Part shown: positions 1 to 9,300 of the stretch, piece after piece | Numbering within the stretch: position 1 is the stretch's first letter | Layout of the letters: the number at the start of each line of letters is the position of its first letter | Assembly: GCF_947495665.1 (NCBI RefSeq) | Contig: NZ_CANLZV010000006.1 | Coordinates: 230,633-294,632 of the forward strand | Origin: an uncultured Sunxiuqinia sp. | Lineage (GTDB): Bacteria; Bacteroidota; Bacteroidia; Bacteroidales; Prolixibacteraceae | Direction of reading: 5' to 3' | Length of the DNA: 64,000 nucleotides | The notes under the pieces: generated by a model | Database searches by the model: none | What the model saw: only the letters and a program-made list of their open reading frames with translations | What the model was told of the DNA's origin: nothing | Position numbers and translations under genes: made by a program

Positions 1-2
1 AC

Positions 3-1862
3 ATGAAAGCAGAAGAGGAAAACCAACAACTTAGAGAAAGCATCTTAATTAAAAACGGAAAACTTTTCCGGAAACTGTTTGATGACCACAAGGCTCCCAA
101 CCTGATCATTGATGCAGAATCGGGTGACATTATCCATGCCAACCGGCAGGCAATAAATTTCTATGCTATCTCGAAGCTAGAACTCCTCAGCATGAAGATT
201 CAGGACTTCGGCACAAAATCAACTGCTGAAATCGAATCCCTTTTGGATCAGGCCCGCCAACAAAAGTTTGGCTATTTTGAATGCCTGCAAACCACGGGAA
301 AAGGGATCGTGCAAAAAACCGAACTGTACATCAACACCATTGAATTTGAAGACAGACTTCTATTGCACCTGATCATCAACAATAGCAAACAGCGAAAACA
401 CCCGTATAAAAATGTCTCACTGAGCGAGGCACGTCTAAGGCAAGCAGAAATAGCCTCCAAGTCAGGAAATTGGGAGCTTCACCTGGATGACATGTCGATC
501 CTTGGATCCAGAGGTGCAATGAAAATTTATGGTGTCGACCGCGACCATTTCAACTATCAAACCATCAAAGAGTTTCCCCTGCCAGAATACCGTACAGAAC
601 TGGACCAAGCCCTAAAAAACTTGCTGCACCAAAGCAAGCCTTACAAGGTTGAATTTAAGATAAAAGCTGCCGACACAGGACAAATTAAACACATTCATTC
701 CACCGCCACTTACGACCGGGAGAAAGGCATTATCTTCGGCATTATTCAGGATATTACCGACCGCAAAAAGCAGGAAGAAGCCATCCAAAAAAGTGAGGCC
801 AATTACCGTCATCTTCTGGAAATGGCACCCGATGCATTTTTCCAGGGCAACAGCAAAGGCGACTTTATTATCGTTAATGATAAAGCCTGTGAGCTTACCG
901 GCTATTCCCAAAAAGAACTCCTGCAAATGAACATGAAAGACCTGTTCGCTTCCAGCCAGCTGAACCAAAACCCTTTAAGATATGATCGACTCAAATCAGG
1001 TGAAAGCTTAAAAATTGAACGGGAACTCAAACAGAAAAACGGCAACTGCATTGCAGTCGAAATGAGCTCCAGAGCCATGGATGATGGAACTTACCAAAGC
1101 TTTATTCGCGACATCAGTCAGCACAAACAGGCACAACAGGTGCTTCAGGACAATGAAATCCGTCTGCGGGAACTGAATGCCACCAAAGACAAATTGTTCT
1201 CCATCATTGCCCACGACTTAAAAAGTCCGTTCAACAGCATCATTGGCTTCTCCAGCTTATTGGCAGACAAAGTTGAGATCCAAAATTTTACCGGAATTGG
1301 AAAGTACGTTCAAATCATTCAGCAATCGGCACAAAATGCCATGGATTTGCTCCTTAACCTGTTGGAGTGGTCTCGCTCACAAACTGGCCGTACCCAGTAC
1401 AATCCCGAACAAACAGATTGTGTATCGCTGATTGAAGAAGCCACCCTGCTGCTGAGCGATGTTGCCGAGCAAAAATCGATTTCACTGGTGAAAGACCTAC
1501 CCCTAAAAGCCCCGGTCTATGCCGACCATTACATGATTTCGACCATCCTACGCAACCTGATTACAAATGCCATAAAATTCACCAAGCCGGGAGGGCAGGT
1601 AACCATTTCGGCTCAGCAAAACGCTAAAGAAGTTACAATTACGGTAGCCGATAACGGGATTGGCATGGAGCCCGATGCTTTGCAAAAGCTCTTTCGGCTT
1701 GAGGAAAGCTTTTCGACACCCGGCACGGTTAATGAAATGGGAACAGGTCTGGGATTGATTCTTTGCAAAGAATTTGTGGAAAAACACCAAGGAAAAATCA
1801 CGGTTGAAAGTGAACCTGGTAAAGGCAGCCGCTTCCAATTCACCATCCCCAACCCCAGCTAA
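3..1862 (+). CDS. PAS-domain sensor histidine kinase (possibly 5'-truncated by window edge)
   Basis: Cytoplasmic-looking sensor kinase of 619 residues as read. It holds about three PAS-like domains (roughly residues 24-130, 142-257, 264-380), then a HisKA domain with the phospho-acceptor His404 in an H-box (IIAHDLKSPFNS), and a HATPase_c domain with N-box Asn522, a G1 box DNGIGM near 550 and a G2 box GTGLGL near 580. No transmembrane segment is visible. The first ATG lies at base 3, so the true start may be upstream of the window. The next gene is a TetR regulator 113 bp downstream, with no partner response regulator in view, so this is an orphan kinase here. The family assignment is secure; the signal sensed is unknown. 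Confidence 0.9.
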   Translation: MKAEEENQQLRESILIKNGKLFRKLFDDHKAPNLIIDAESGDIIHANRQAINFYAISKLELLSMKIQDFGTKSTAEIESLLDQARQQKFGYFECLQTTGKGIVQKTELYINTIEFEDRLLLHLIINNSKQRKHPYKNVSLSEARLRQAEIASKSGNWELHLDDMSILGSRGAMKIYGVDRDHFNYQTIKEFPLPEYRTELDQALKNLLHQSKPYKVEFKIKAADTGQIKHIHSTATYDREKGIIFGIIQDITDRKKQEEAIQKSEANYRHLLEMAPDAFFQGNSKGDFIIVNDKACELTGYSQKELLQMNMKDLFASSQLNQNPLRYDRLKSGESLKIERELKQKNGNCIAVEMSSRAMDDGTYQSFIRDISQHKQAQQVLQDNEIRLRELNATKDKLFSIIAHDLKSPFNSIIGFSSLLADKVEIQNFTGIGKYVQIIQQSAQNAMDLLLNLLEWSRSQTGRTQYNPEQTDCVSLIEEATLLLSDVAEQKSISLVKDLPLKAPVYADHYMISTILRNLITNAIKFTKPGGQVTISAQQNAKEVTITVADNGIGMEPDALQKLFRLEESFSTPGTVNEMGTGLGLILCKEFVEKHQGKITVESEPGKGSRFQFTIPNPS

Positions 1863-1941
1863 TCAGAAACTTCCCCATCCTTCCAACATCAAGAACTGTC
1901 AATATTCTTCCGCAATAGAATTCATTTTTCAAAAATATTTG

Positions 1942-1949
1942 TACTTTTG
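1942..1949 (+). promoter_or_regulatory. Putative -7 box of the TetR gene
   Basis: TACTTTTG fits the Bacteroidota -7 consensus TAnnTTTG and lies 27 bp before the TTG start. No good -33 element is seen at the right distance. Confidence 0.35.
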
Positions 1950-1975
1950 AACCGAATTAGTCGAAAAACAGCCCT

Positions 1976-2548
1976 TTGAACGAAAAAGTACGAAATAGCA
2001 TTATTGAAGTAGCCCGTGAAACCTTCGCCAAATATGGTTTCCGGAAAACGACCATGGATGAAATTGCTGTAGCTGCCCGCAAAGGGAAAAGCTCACTCTA
2101 TTACTACTTCAAAAGCAAAGAAGAAGTTTTTCAGGCTGTTGTGGAGCAGGAAGCCGGCATTCTTTTTTCAAAAATTGAGCAATCAGTACGCGAACAAAAT
2201 ACCGCCCGGGAAAAACTTTCGGCCTACGTACTGGGACGCATGAAAGGGTTTCGCGATTTCGTAAATTATTACGATGCGTTGAAAAATGATTTCTTAAGCA
2301 AGATTGAATTCATCGAGCAAATACGGAAAAAGCACGACGAAAAAGAGCAAGCTGCCATTGCCCAAATTCTGGAAAAGGGCATAGAAGAAGGCCAGTTTCG
2401 GAAACTGAACATCAACCTTACAGCCCGGGCGATTGTCATTGCGCTGCGCGGCCTGGAAGAACCCTATTTTCTTACCGATGAGCAAGTTGACATAGAAGAA
2501 CGTTTAAACGACTTGCTTTACATTCTATTTCATGGAATAAGCATTTAA
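1976..2548 (+). CDS. TetR/AcrR family transcriptional regulator
   Basis: A 190-residue regulator with a typical N-terminal TetR helix-turn-helix (about residues 20-50; TTMDEIAVAARKGKSSLYYYF) and a divergent all-helical ligand domain. The start is TTG: an in-frame stop lies 16 bp upstream and no ATG precedes the HTH, so TTG is the only plausible start. It is followed by a PorT-like outer membrane protein 70 bp downstream. A 9-bp inverted repeat lies in that gap (2564-2592) and a related half-site (TTAGTCGAAA) lies just before this gene, which suggests autoregulation and control of the barrel protein. The ligand is unknown. Confidence 0.88.
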   Translation: MNEKVRNSIIEVARETFAKYGFRKTTMDEIAVAARKGKSSLYYYFKSKEEVFQAVVEQEAGILFSKIEQSVREQNTAREKLSAYVLGRMKGFRDFVNYYDALKNDFLSKIEFIEQIRKKHDEKEQAAIAQILEKGIEEGQFRKLNINLTARAIVIALRGLEEPYFLTDEQVDIEERLNDLLYILFHGISI

Positions 2549-2563
2549 ATTTTTTTGTCTTCA

Positions 2564-2592
2564 ATTCGACGATTTGACGTATTTCGTCGAAT
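2564..2592. promoter_or_regulatory. Inverted repeat, candidate TetR operator
   Basis: The arms ATTCGACGA and TCGTCGAAT are perfect 9-bp complements separated by 11 bp. They sit between the TetR stop and the outer membrane protein start, and overlap a promoter-like TATTTCG. There is no T-run, so an operator is more likely than a terminator. Confidence 0.5.
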
Positions 2593-2618
2593 CAATTAAC
2601 AATTAAACACAGAAAAAA

Positions 2619-3215
2619 ATGAAACAAGTAAAAACACTCATCCTGCTGACCACGCTTTTAATAAGCTCAGTGCAGGCATTTAGCCAATTTGAGTTGGGTG
2701 TACAGCTGGGAATTGGAGCTGCAACCCAATCTGATCTCGGAAACATTTGTAAAAACGGAAACCGACTAGCTAACCTGAACACAGGAATACTGGCCAATTA
2801 CCACACCAACAACTGGTTTGCTGTAAAAAGTAGCTTATTGTTCGTTCAAAAAGGAGGCTATTGGAACGATACCGATGAAACCTACCGGATAAATTACCTT
2901 CAACTTCCGGTTAAAGCATCGTTTTCCTCGGTTTTGGTTGAAGAAAATAACTCCCGAATCTTCTTCGCAACGGGCCCCTACCTGGCAACTCGCCTGAAAG
3001 CAGAACAAGAACAAGCCGGAACAACAACAGACCTGAAAGACGAAGTCAAACCAACCGATTTTGGCTGGGCCTTTGAGCTTGGAGTAAGTCTTCCTGTTTC
3101 AAGCCATGACATCCAAATCAGCTTGAACTACGATATGGGAATTTCCGAAGTATACCATGCGGAAAAGGATTTCCAAAACAAAGCTCTTTCCTTAAATATG
3201 GGGTTTCTATTTTAA
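2619..3215 (+). CDS. PorT-like outer membrane beta-barrel protein
   Basis: A 198-residue exported protein with a signal peptide (about residues 1-22, ending VQAFSQ) and then alternating amphipathic strands typical of the 8-stranded outer membrane barrels of Bacteroidota (OMP_b-brl_2 / PorT family). It begins with FELGVQLGIGAATQSDLG and ends on an aromatic-terminated strand (LNMGFLF), the usual signature recognised by the BAM machinery. It follows a TetR regulator on the same strand and the gap contains a likely operator, so it is probably the regulator's target. The cargo or function is not predictable from sequence. Confidence 0.75.
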   Translation: MKQVKTLILLTTLLISSVQAFSQFELGVQLGIGAATQSDLGNICKNGNRLANLNTGILANYHTNNWFAVKSSLLFVQKGGYWNDTDETYRINYLQLPVKASFSSVLVEENNSRIFFATGPYLATRLKAEQEQAGTTTDLKDEVKPTDFGWAFELGVSLPVSSHDIQISLNYDMGISEVYHAEKDFQNKALSLNMGFLF

Positions 3216-3242
3216 GCCCTTCACCCCCTCAATTCGACCATG

Positions 3243-3275
3243 AGGCCATTGGTATTTTTACTCTAACAATGGCCT
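3243..3275 (+). terminator. Weak hairpin after the barrel protein
   Basis: AGGCCATTG pairs perfectly with CAATGGCCT across a 15-nt loop, followed by only a short T-rich tail (TTATGG). It may end transcription of the upstream gene. Confidence 0.35.
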
Positions 3276-3279
3276 TTAT

Positions 3280-3300
3280 GGTTAAGTGTTAACACTAACC
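3280..3300. promoter_or_regulatory. Near-perfect palindrome, possible operator
   Basis: GGTTAAGTGTT is followed directly by AACACTAACC: a 10-bp dyad with a single extra A, about 100 bp before the next gene. It has no loop and no T-run, which is more like a protein-binding site than a terminator. Confidence 0.3.
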
Positions 3301-3400
3301 TTCCTTACCAAAAACAAAAATACGCCCGCCTAATTCGACATAAACCCCTACCATCTTTGCGCTAAATTTTCTACCTTGCAATTGGCAATCTTTACAAACT

Positions 3401-3901
3401 ATGGAAAAGCTTTATTGGACAAAAGGGATCTTTAAGAACCAATTGCACCTGACCCGAAACAACGAACAAATCGGTCTGATTGAGTGGAAAAATATGTTTA
3501 GCTCCGAAGCCTTGGCCACCATGAAAGGGAAACGCTTTATTTTGAATCGCGACTTTTTCCTGTCGAAACTGGAAATTTCGGACACCAACAATCGTGCTCC
3601 TTTGGCTTCCATCATGATCAATCTTTTCCACCCTAAAAGTGATGTTGTCATCAACGGAAAACGCTTTGAACTGGAGATCAAAAATTTTTGGCAATCCAGA
3701 TGGGCCTGGAAGTTTAATGGCCAGGAAATCATCATCTTCCAAAGCTACGAGTTGCTTTCAAAAGACAAAGGACAAATTGAAATTTACTCGGCCGACACCG
3801 ATGAACTCGAACTGCTTATCCTGCTCGGATTGTTTGTACGCAACCAGCTTATCCTTTTCATGTTGTTACTTTTGTTAATTATTTTCTCCATTCTTATCTA
3901 A
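3401..3901 (+). CDS. Hypothetical membrane-anchored protein
   Basis: An unrecognised 166-residue protein. Its first 135 residues are soluble, rich in beta-prone segments and aromatic residues, with no signal peptide. It ends in one very hydrophobic C-terminal helix (about residues 143-166, LLILLGLFVRNQ then a run of Leu/Ile), so it looks tail-anchored with the body in the cytoplasm. It stands alone between the outer membrane protein and a nitroreductase, about 185 bp from the former. I assign no function. The ATG at 3401 is the first good start; a possible palindromic site lies about 100 bp upstream. Confidence 0.65.
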   Translation: MEKLYWTKGIFKNQLHLTRNNEQIGLIEWKNMFSSEALATMKGKRFILNRDFFLSKLEISDTNNRAPLASIMINLFHPKSDVVINGKRFELEIKNFWQSRWAWKFNGQEIIIFQSYELLSKDKGQIEIYSADTDELELLILLGLFVRNQLILFMLLLLLIIFSILI

Positions 3902-3997
3902 ATTTCAGCCATGCTTTCTTATTTTTACCAAGCCTGAGATTCTTTACCTCGAAAGAAAACGCTCAGCAACCGTCTAGCAGACATAAATAACAGACAC

Positions 3998-4531
3998 ATG
4001 ATTGAATTACTTCGCTCACGAAGGAGCATTCGAAAATTTACGAGCGAGCCAGTCGCTCCGAAAAAACTAGAACAATTGCAGGAAGCGGTTTTACGTTCTC
4101 CGTCATCCAAAAACGGCAATCCTTGGGAGTTTATCTTCATTGATGATCCCAAGCTGATCCAACAACTCAGCCAATGCAAACCGCACGGAGCTGCCTTTTT
4201 AGAAAAGGCTCCTTTGGCCGTAATCGTTCTGGCTGATGAAAACAAAGGAGATGTGTGGGTTGAAGACTGCTCCATTGCCAGTATTTTGCTTCAACTTACG
4301 GCACAATCACTCGATTTGGGCAGCTGCTGGGTGCAAGTTCGCAAGCGCCAGCACAACCAGGAACAAACCGCTGAGCAATACATCCAACACTTGTTTCAAC
4401 TGCCCGAAAACTTTCGGGTGTTGAGCATCATCGCCATTGGAAATCCCGCGCAAACCCGCCAGGGAAAACCGTCTGAGGAACTGGAATACCATAAAATTCA
4501 TCATAATCAATTCACCCCAGGCAAGCCCTAA
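3998..4531 (+). CDS. Nitroreductase family protein
   Basis: A 177-residue FMN-dependent oxidoreductase of the nitroreductase fold, at the family's usual length. The N-terminal RSRRSIRKF is the FMN-phosphate binding signature, followed by a conserved SPSSKNGNPWEF segment and, near the C-terminus, the LSIIAIGNP strand typical of the family. It would use NAD(P)H to reduce nitro groups, quinones or other electrophiles in the cytoplasm; the natural substrate is unknown. It is apparently monocistronic: a good promoter for pdxA follows the stop codon. Confidence 0.87.
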   Translation: MIELLRSRRSIRKFTSEPVAPKKLEQLQEAVLRSPSSKNGNPWEFIFIDDPKLIQQLSQCKPHGAAFLEKAPLAVIVLADENKGDVWVEDCSIASILLQLTAQSLDLGSCWVQVRKRQHNQEQTAEQYIQHLFQLPENFRVLSIIAIGNPAQTRQGKPSEELEYHKIHHNQFTPGKP

Positions 4532-4534
4532 TCT

Positions 4535-4567
4535 TTTTGATAAAGTTCAGATAAAGAATTAACTTTG
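4535..4567 (+). promoter_or_regulatory. Bacteroidota-type promoter of pdxA-ruvA
   Basis: TTTTG (ending 4539), 20 bp, then TAACTTTG (4560-4567). This matches the TTTG-N19-21-TAnnTTTG consensus of the Bacteroidota primary sigma factor, about 68 bp before the pdxA ATG. Confidence 0.6.
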
Positions 4568-4635
4568 CCTTTCACAGAAAACAGCTGTGAACAAGAGATT
4601 TTCAAGATTTCCACACACCATAAGAGACTGATAAA

Positions 4636-5736
4636 ATGAGCAGAAACAAAATAAGAATCGGAATATCACAAGGTGACATCAACGGAATTGGCTACGAAGT
4701 AATTATGAAAACCCTGTTGGATGCACGTATCCTCGAAATGTGTACTCCCGTGGTTTATGGCTCGCCCAAGGTGGCCGCCTACCATCGTAAGGCATTGAAT
4801 TTAACCAACTTCAACTTCAACAACATTCAGTCGGCCCGTGAAGCCGATCCGCGACGTGCCAACATCATCAACTGTATTGACGATAACATCCGTGTGGAAT
4901 TAGGAAAGTCATCCGGAATTGCCGGAGAAGCTTCCTACATGGCGCTGGAACGAGCCGTCAGCGACCTGAAAGCCGGTGAAATTGATGCGCTTATTACAGC
5001 CCCCATCAACAAAGACAACATTCAATCAGACAAGTTCCATTTTCCAGGTCACACCGAGTTTTTAGCCGAACAGTTTGGGGCCGAAAACTACCTGATGCTC
5101 ATGGTGAGCGAGATGATGAAAATTGGAGTGGTTACTACCCACGTGCCGCTGGCCAAAGTCTCCTCTTTAATCACCAAGGAAGCGATTCTCAGCAAACTGC
5201 GCATCATGGACAGTTCGCTCGAAAAAGATTTCAGCATTAAAAAACCTCGCATTGCCGTACTAGGACTAAATCCGCATGCTGGTGATGGCGGACTGTTGGG
5301 AACTGAAGAAAAAGACATCATCATTCCGGCCATTGAACAAGCGAAAAAAGAAGGTATTTTAGCCCTTGGCCCTTATCCGAGCGACGGTTTCTTCGGATCG
5401 GGCGACTATGTCAAGTTCGATGCGATTTTGGCGATGTACCACGATCAGGGCTTAACCCCTTTCAAACTGGCATCTTTCGACAAAGGTGTAAACTACACCG
5501 CCGGACTACCATTTATCCGCACCTCGCCCGCCCACGGTACCGCTTTTGATATTGCCGGAGAAGATAAAGCTTCCCCCGACTCATTCAGACAAGCGCTTTA
5601 CCTGGCTATTGATGTGCACAAAAGCCGCGAACTTTATAAAGAAATCAATAAAAATCCGTTGAGAAAGTTTGAGATCAACCCCAACCAGGTTGATGAAAAC
5701 ATTGATTTGCAAAGCGCTGACGAACCTGAAATTTAA
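4636..5736 (+). CDS. pdxA: 4-hydroxythreonine-4-phosphate dehydrogenase
   Basis: PdxA oxidises 4-phosphohydroxy-L-threonine with NAD, and the product is condensed by PdxJ in the DXP-dependent pathway to pyridoxal phosphate. The 366-residue protein starts RIGISQGDINGIGYEV and carries the expected metal-binding histidines: His169 (TTHVPL), His214 (LNPHAGDGG) and His269 (YHDQGLTPFK). The substrate-binding GHTE lies at 138-141, and RTSPAHGTAFDIAG sits near 295-308. It is slightly longer than the usual 330 residues because of a charged C-terminal tail. ruvA starts 11 bp after its stop, so the two are co-transcribed from the promoter at 4535-4567. Confidence 0.96.
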   Translation: MSRNKIRIGISQGDINGIGYEVIMKTLLDARILEMCTPVVYGSPKVAAYHRKALNLTNFNFNNIQSAREADPRRANIINCIDDNIRVELGKSSGIAGEASYMALERAVSDLKAGEIDALITAPINKDNIQSDKFHFPGHTEFLAEQFGAENYLMLMVSEMMKIGVVTTHVPLAKVSSLITKEAILSKLRIMDSSLEKDFSIKKPRIAVLGLNPHAGDGGLLGTEEKDIIIPAIEQAKKEGILALGPYPSDGFFGSGDYVKFDAILAMYHDQGLTPFKLASFDKGVNYTAGLPFIRTSPAHGTAFDIAGEDKASPDSFRQALYLAIDVHKSRELYKEINKNPLRKFEINPNQVDENIDLQSADEPEI

Positions 5737-5747
5737 AGCACAGCATT

Positions 5748-6332
5748 ATGTACGAATACATTCAGGGAAAAATAACCGGACTGACTCCCGCCAACGCGAT
5801 CATTGAAGCCGGTTCCATTGGTTATTTTATTCAAATTTCGCTCAATACTTATTCGCTCATCAACGGGAAAGAGCATACCAAGCTCTTTCTGCACCAAACC
5901 GTTCGTGAAGATGCTCACCTGCTGTACGGATTTGCAGAAGCAGGTGAACGCGAACTCTTTCGTTTGCTGATTTCGGTCAATGGCATTGGGTCCAACACCG
6001 CCATGATGATGCTATCATCGCTAACAGCTGAAGAAATCCGCCAGGCTATTCTGGGTGAAAACGTTAACTTACTGAAAAGTATAAAGGGCATTGGTGCAAA
6101 AACAGCACAGCGGGTCATTATTGATCTGAAAGATAAGATTGGAAAAACAGCAGCCAGCGACCAAATTTTAATCTCAAAAGCAGACAATACAATCCGCGAT
6201 GAAGCGTTATCAGCATTAGTAATGCTGGGATTTGCCAAGAAGAATATTGAAAAAGAACTGGACAAACTTCTGAAAGCCAATCCTGATCTGACCGTCGAAG
6301 ACACCATAAAAAGAGCCTTAAAGGGGCTGTAA
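5748..6332 (+). CDS. ruvA: Holliday junction branch migration protein RuvA
   Basis: RuvA tetramers bind four-way junctions and load the RuvB motor during recombinational repair. The 194-residue protein has the N-terminal OB-fold (MYEYIQGKITGL), two central helix-hairpin-helix motifs (VNGIGSNTAMMML and IKGIGAKTAQRVI, about residues 80-122) and a C-terminal RuvB-binding three-helix domain ending DTIKRALKGL. It lies between pdxA and sprA on the same strand; a ruvA-sprA order is common in this phylum. ruvB and ruvC are not in the window. Confidence 0.97.
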   Translation: MYEYIQGKITGLTPANAIIEAGSIGYFIQISLNTYSLINGKEHTKLFLHQTVREDAHLLYGFAEAGERELFRLLISVNGIGSNTAMMMLSSLTAEEIRQAILGENVNLLKSIKGIGAKTAQRVIIDLKDKIGKTAASDQILISKADNTIRDEALSALVMLGFAKKNIEKELDKLLKANPDLTVEDTIKRALKGL

Positions 6333-6350
6333 CGTTGAAAAAGACTGGCA

Positions 6351-9300
6351 TTGAAAAAGAGCTTAACAAATATCCTTGCAACAGTTGTTTTTCCGGGAGT
6401 ACTGAGCATGGGCTGGATATTGTCTCCACCCCCTACCAACGGACAGACAAAGACCAGCAATGCCATTATTACCGATTCGTTGGAAATTGACACAACCGGC
6501 ACCCTTCCTTACCCTTTTGAGGATGAGCCGGTTTTTGAATTTCCGGACAGCAAAGACAGTTCCGAGCTCTTTTTAAGCCGCCCGTCCAACATCAACACCG
6601 AAATGGAGTATGACCCGGAAACCGGTGAGTACATTTTCTATGAGAAGATTGGGAACCTGAATTACCGGCTCCCAAAAACCATGACCCTCCAGGAGTTTGT
6701 CGATTACGACTTTAAAAATTCGATTCGCAACTACTGGCGTACCCGAGGCAACCAGCTTGACATGGAAACTCAGGGTTCGGTTATTCCCAGCCTGACTGTT
6801 GGTGGCGAAGCCTTCAACCGGATTTTTGGAGGCAACAGCATTGACATCCGTCCGCAAGGTTATGTTGAAGTAAGCTTTGGCTACCAGATGAATGCCATTG
6901 AAAACCCGGCAATTCCCGAGCGCCTGCGCAAAACTCCAACCTTCGACTTCGACCAAAAGATCCAGATGAACGTCATGGGAAGCATTGGCGAAAAGATGAA
7001 AATGCGGGTCAATTACAACACCGAGGCGACTTTCGACTATGAAAACAAGATGAACATCGACTATACCGGCGATGAAGATGAAATTCTCAAAAAAGTCGAA
7101 GCCGGTAACGTGTCGCTACCCCTCAACGGATCGCTGATCACTGGCGGAACCAACCTGTTTGGGGTGAAAACCGAAATGCAGTTTGGAAAACTGAACCTGA
7201 CCACCATTTTCTCTCAAAACAAAGGCGAAACGCAGGTCATTGAAACAGAAGGAGGAGCCCAAAAATCAACGTTTGAAATTGAAGTACTGGACTACGATGC
7301 CAACCGCCACTTTTTCCTGGCGCAGTACTTTCGTGATACGTATAACGAAGCCCTGGCCAAGCTACCCGTTGTCCGGTCCTCCATCACCATTAATAAAATT
7401 GAAGTCTGGGTAACCAATAAATCCAATCAAACCAATGAATCCCGGAACATACTGGCTTTTATGGACCTGGGCGAACATCAGAAAAATATTTACAACACAG
7501 TTCCCGGCTTTCAGGAAACGACAACAAGGCCCTATCCGGAAAACATTTATCCGTTTAACGAGGCCAACAACCTGTACACCGAAATTGTAACCAGCTACAG
7601 CGACATCCGCGAAGCCAACCTGATCAATAAAACCATGCAAAGCCTGGATGCCTTCAACTTTAAAGGTGGTCAGGATTTTGAGAAAGTAGAACAAGCCCGG
7701 AAGCTGAGCCCTTCGGAATATACTGTCCATGAAAACCTGGGCTACGTTTCGCTGAACTCTTCGCTAAATACGGATGAAGTTCTGATGGTAGCCTACAACT
7801 ACACGGCCAACGGCAAAACTTACCAGGTGGGTGAATTCTCAACCGATGGCATTGAGGCACCGCAGACCCTTGTTATGAAGCTATTGAAAGGCACCAACTT
7901 GTCACCCCGCTACCCGACCTGGAAGCTGATGATGAAAAACATTTACAGCCTGAATGCCTACCAGCTGTCCAAGGAAAACTTCATTCTTGATGTGCTCTAC
8001 CAAAACGACTCGGGAACCGACATCAACTACCTTCCCGAAACCAACCTGGAAGGACACATCCTGCTGAATGTATTGAATGTTGACAACCTGAATACACAAC
8101 TCGATCCGGGATCAGATGGTGTGTTTGACTACATTGAAGGCATCACCGTTCTTTCATCCAGCGGGCGAATCATTTTCCCGGTGCTGGAGCCGTTTGGAAG
8201 CCACCTGGCCGATTCCATCTCTGACCCTGCCCTGGCTGAAAAGTATGCTTACCGTTCGCTTTACGACTCGACAAAAACCTATGCCGAACAAGATACCAAA
8301 CACAACAAATTTATTCTGAAAGGAAGCTACGAAGGCTCTTCCAGCTCTGAAATTGCCCTGGAGAGAATGAACGTAGCACAAGGCTCGGTTAAAGTAACTG
8401 CCGGCGGACACGAGCTGCAGGAGTACATCGACTACACCGTTGACTACACCCTGGGGCGCGTAAAGATCATCAATGCCGGTCTGCTGGAATCCGGAACGCC
8501 CATTCGCATCAGCACCGAAAGTGAAGACTTGTTTAGCGTACAGCGCAAAACACTGGTAGGAACCCACGCCAACTATGCCTTCTCCGACAATTTCAACCTG
8601 GGGGCAACTGTGCTGCACATGAACGAACGCCCACTGACACAAAAAGTCACCTATGGCGAAGATCCGATTTCCAACACCATCTGGGGACTGGATGTGAACT
8701 ACAATACCGAGTCTAACCTGCTGACCACGCTGGTAGACAAACTGCCTTTTATTGAAACCAAAGAACCGTCATCCATTTCCATGGAGGCAGAGTTTGCCCA
8801 GCTAATCCCCGGGCACTCAAAGGTAATCGACAAAGAAGGAACTGTTTACATTGATGACTTTGAAGCGACCAAAACATCCATCAACCTCAAAGCACGGCAG
8901 GCATGGGTGTTGGCCAGTACTCCACAAAAGCAGGAAGACCTGTTTCCCGAAGGAAACCTGAACGACGACCTGGCCTACGGATACAACCGCGCCAAACTGG
9001 CCTGGTACATCATTGACCCGCTGTTTTTGCGCAACACCTCACAAACCCCTTCGCACATCAAAGGCGACCGCAACCAACAGCGCAATCACTTTGTACGCGA
9101 GGTCTTTTTAAAAGAAATTTTTCCGGATAAAGAAACACCCACCGGAACACCCACCAACATTCCGGTGCTTGACCTGGCCTATTACCCCAACGAAAAAGGG
9201 CCTTACAACTTCGACACGGCGCCATCAGCCTACTCTGCGGGGGTTAACTCAGACGGTAAACTCAACAACCCGGAGTCGCGCTGGGCTGGAATCATGCGTA

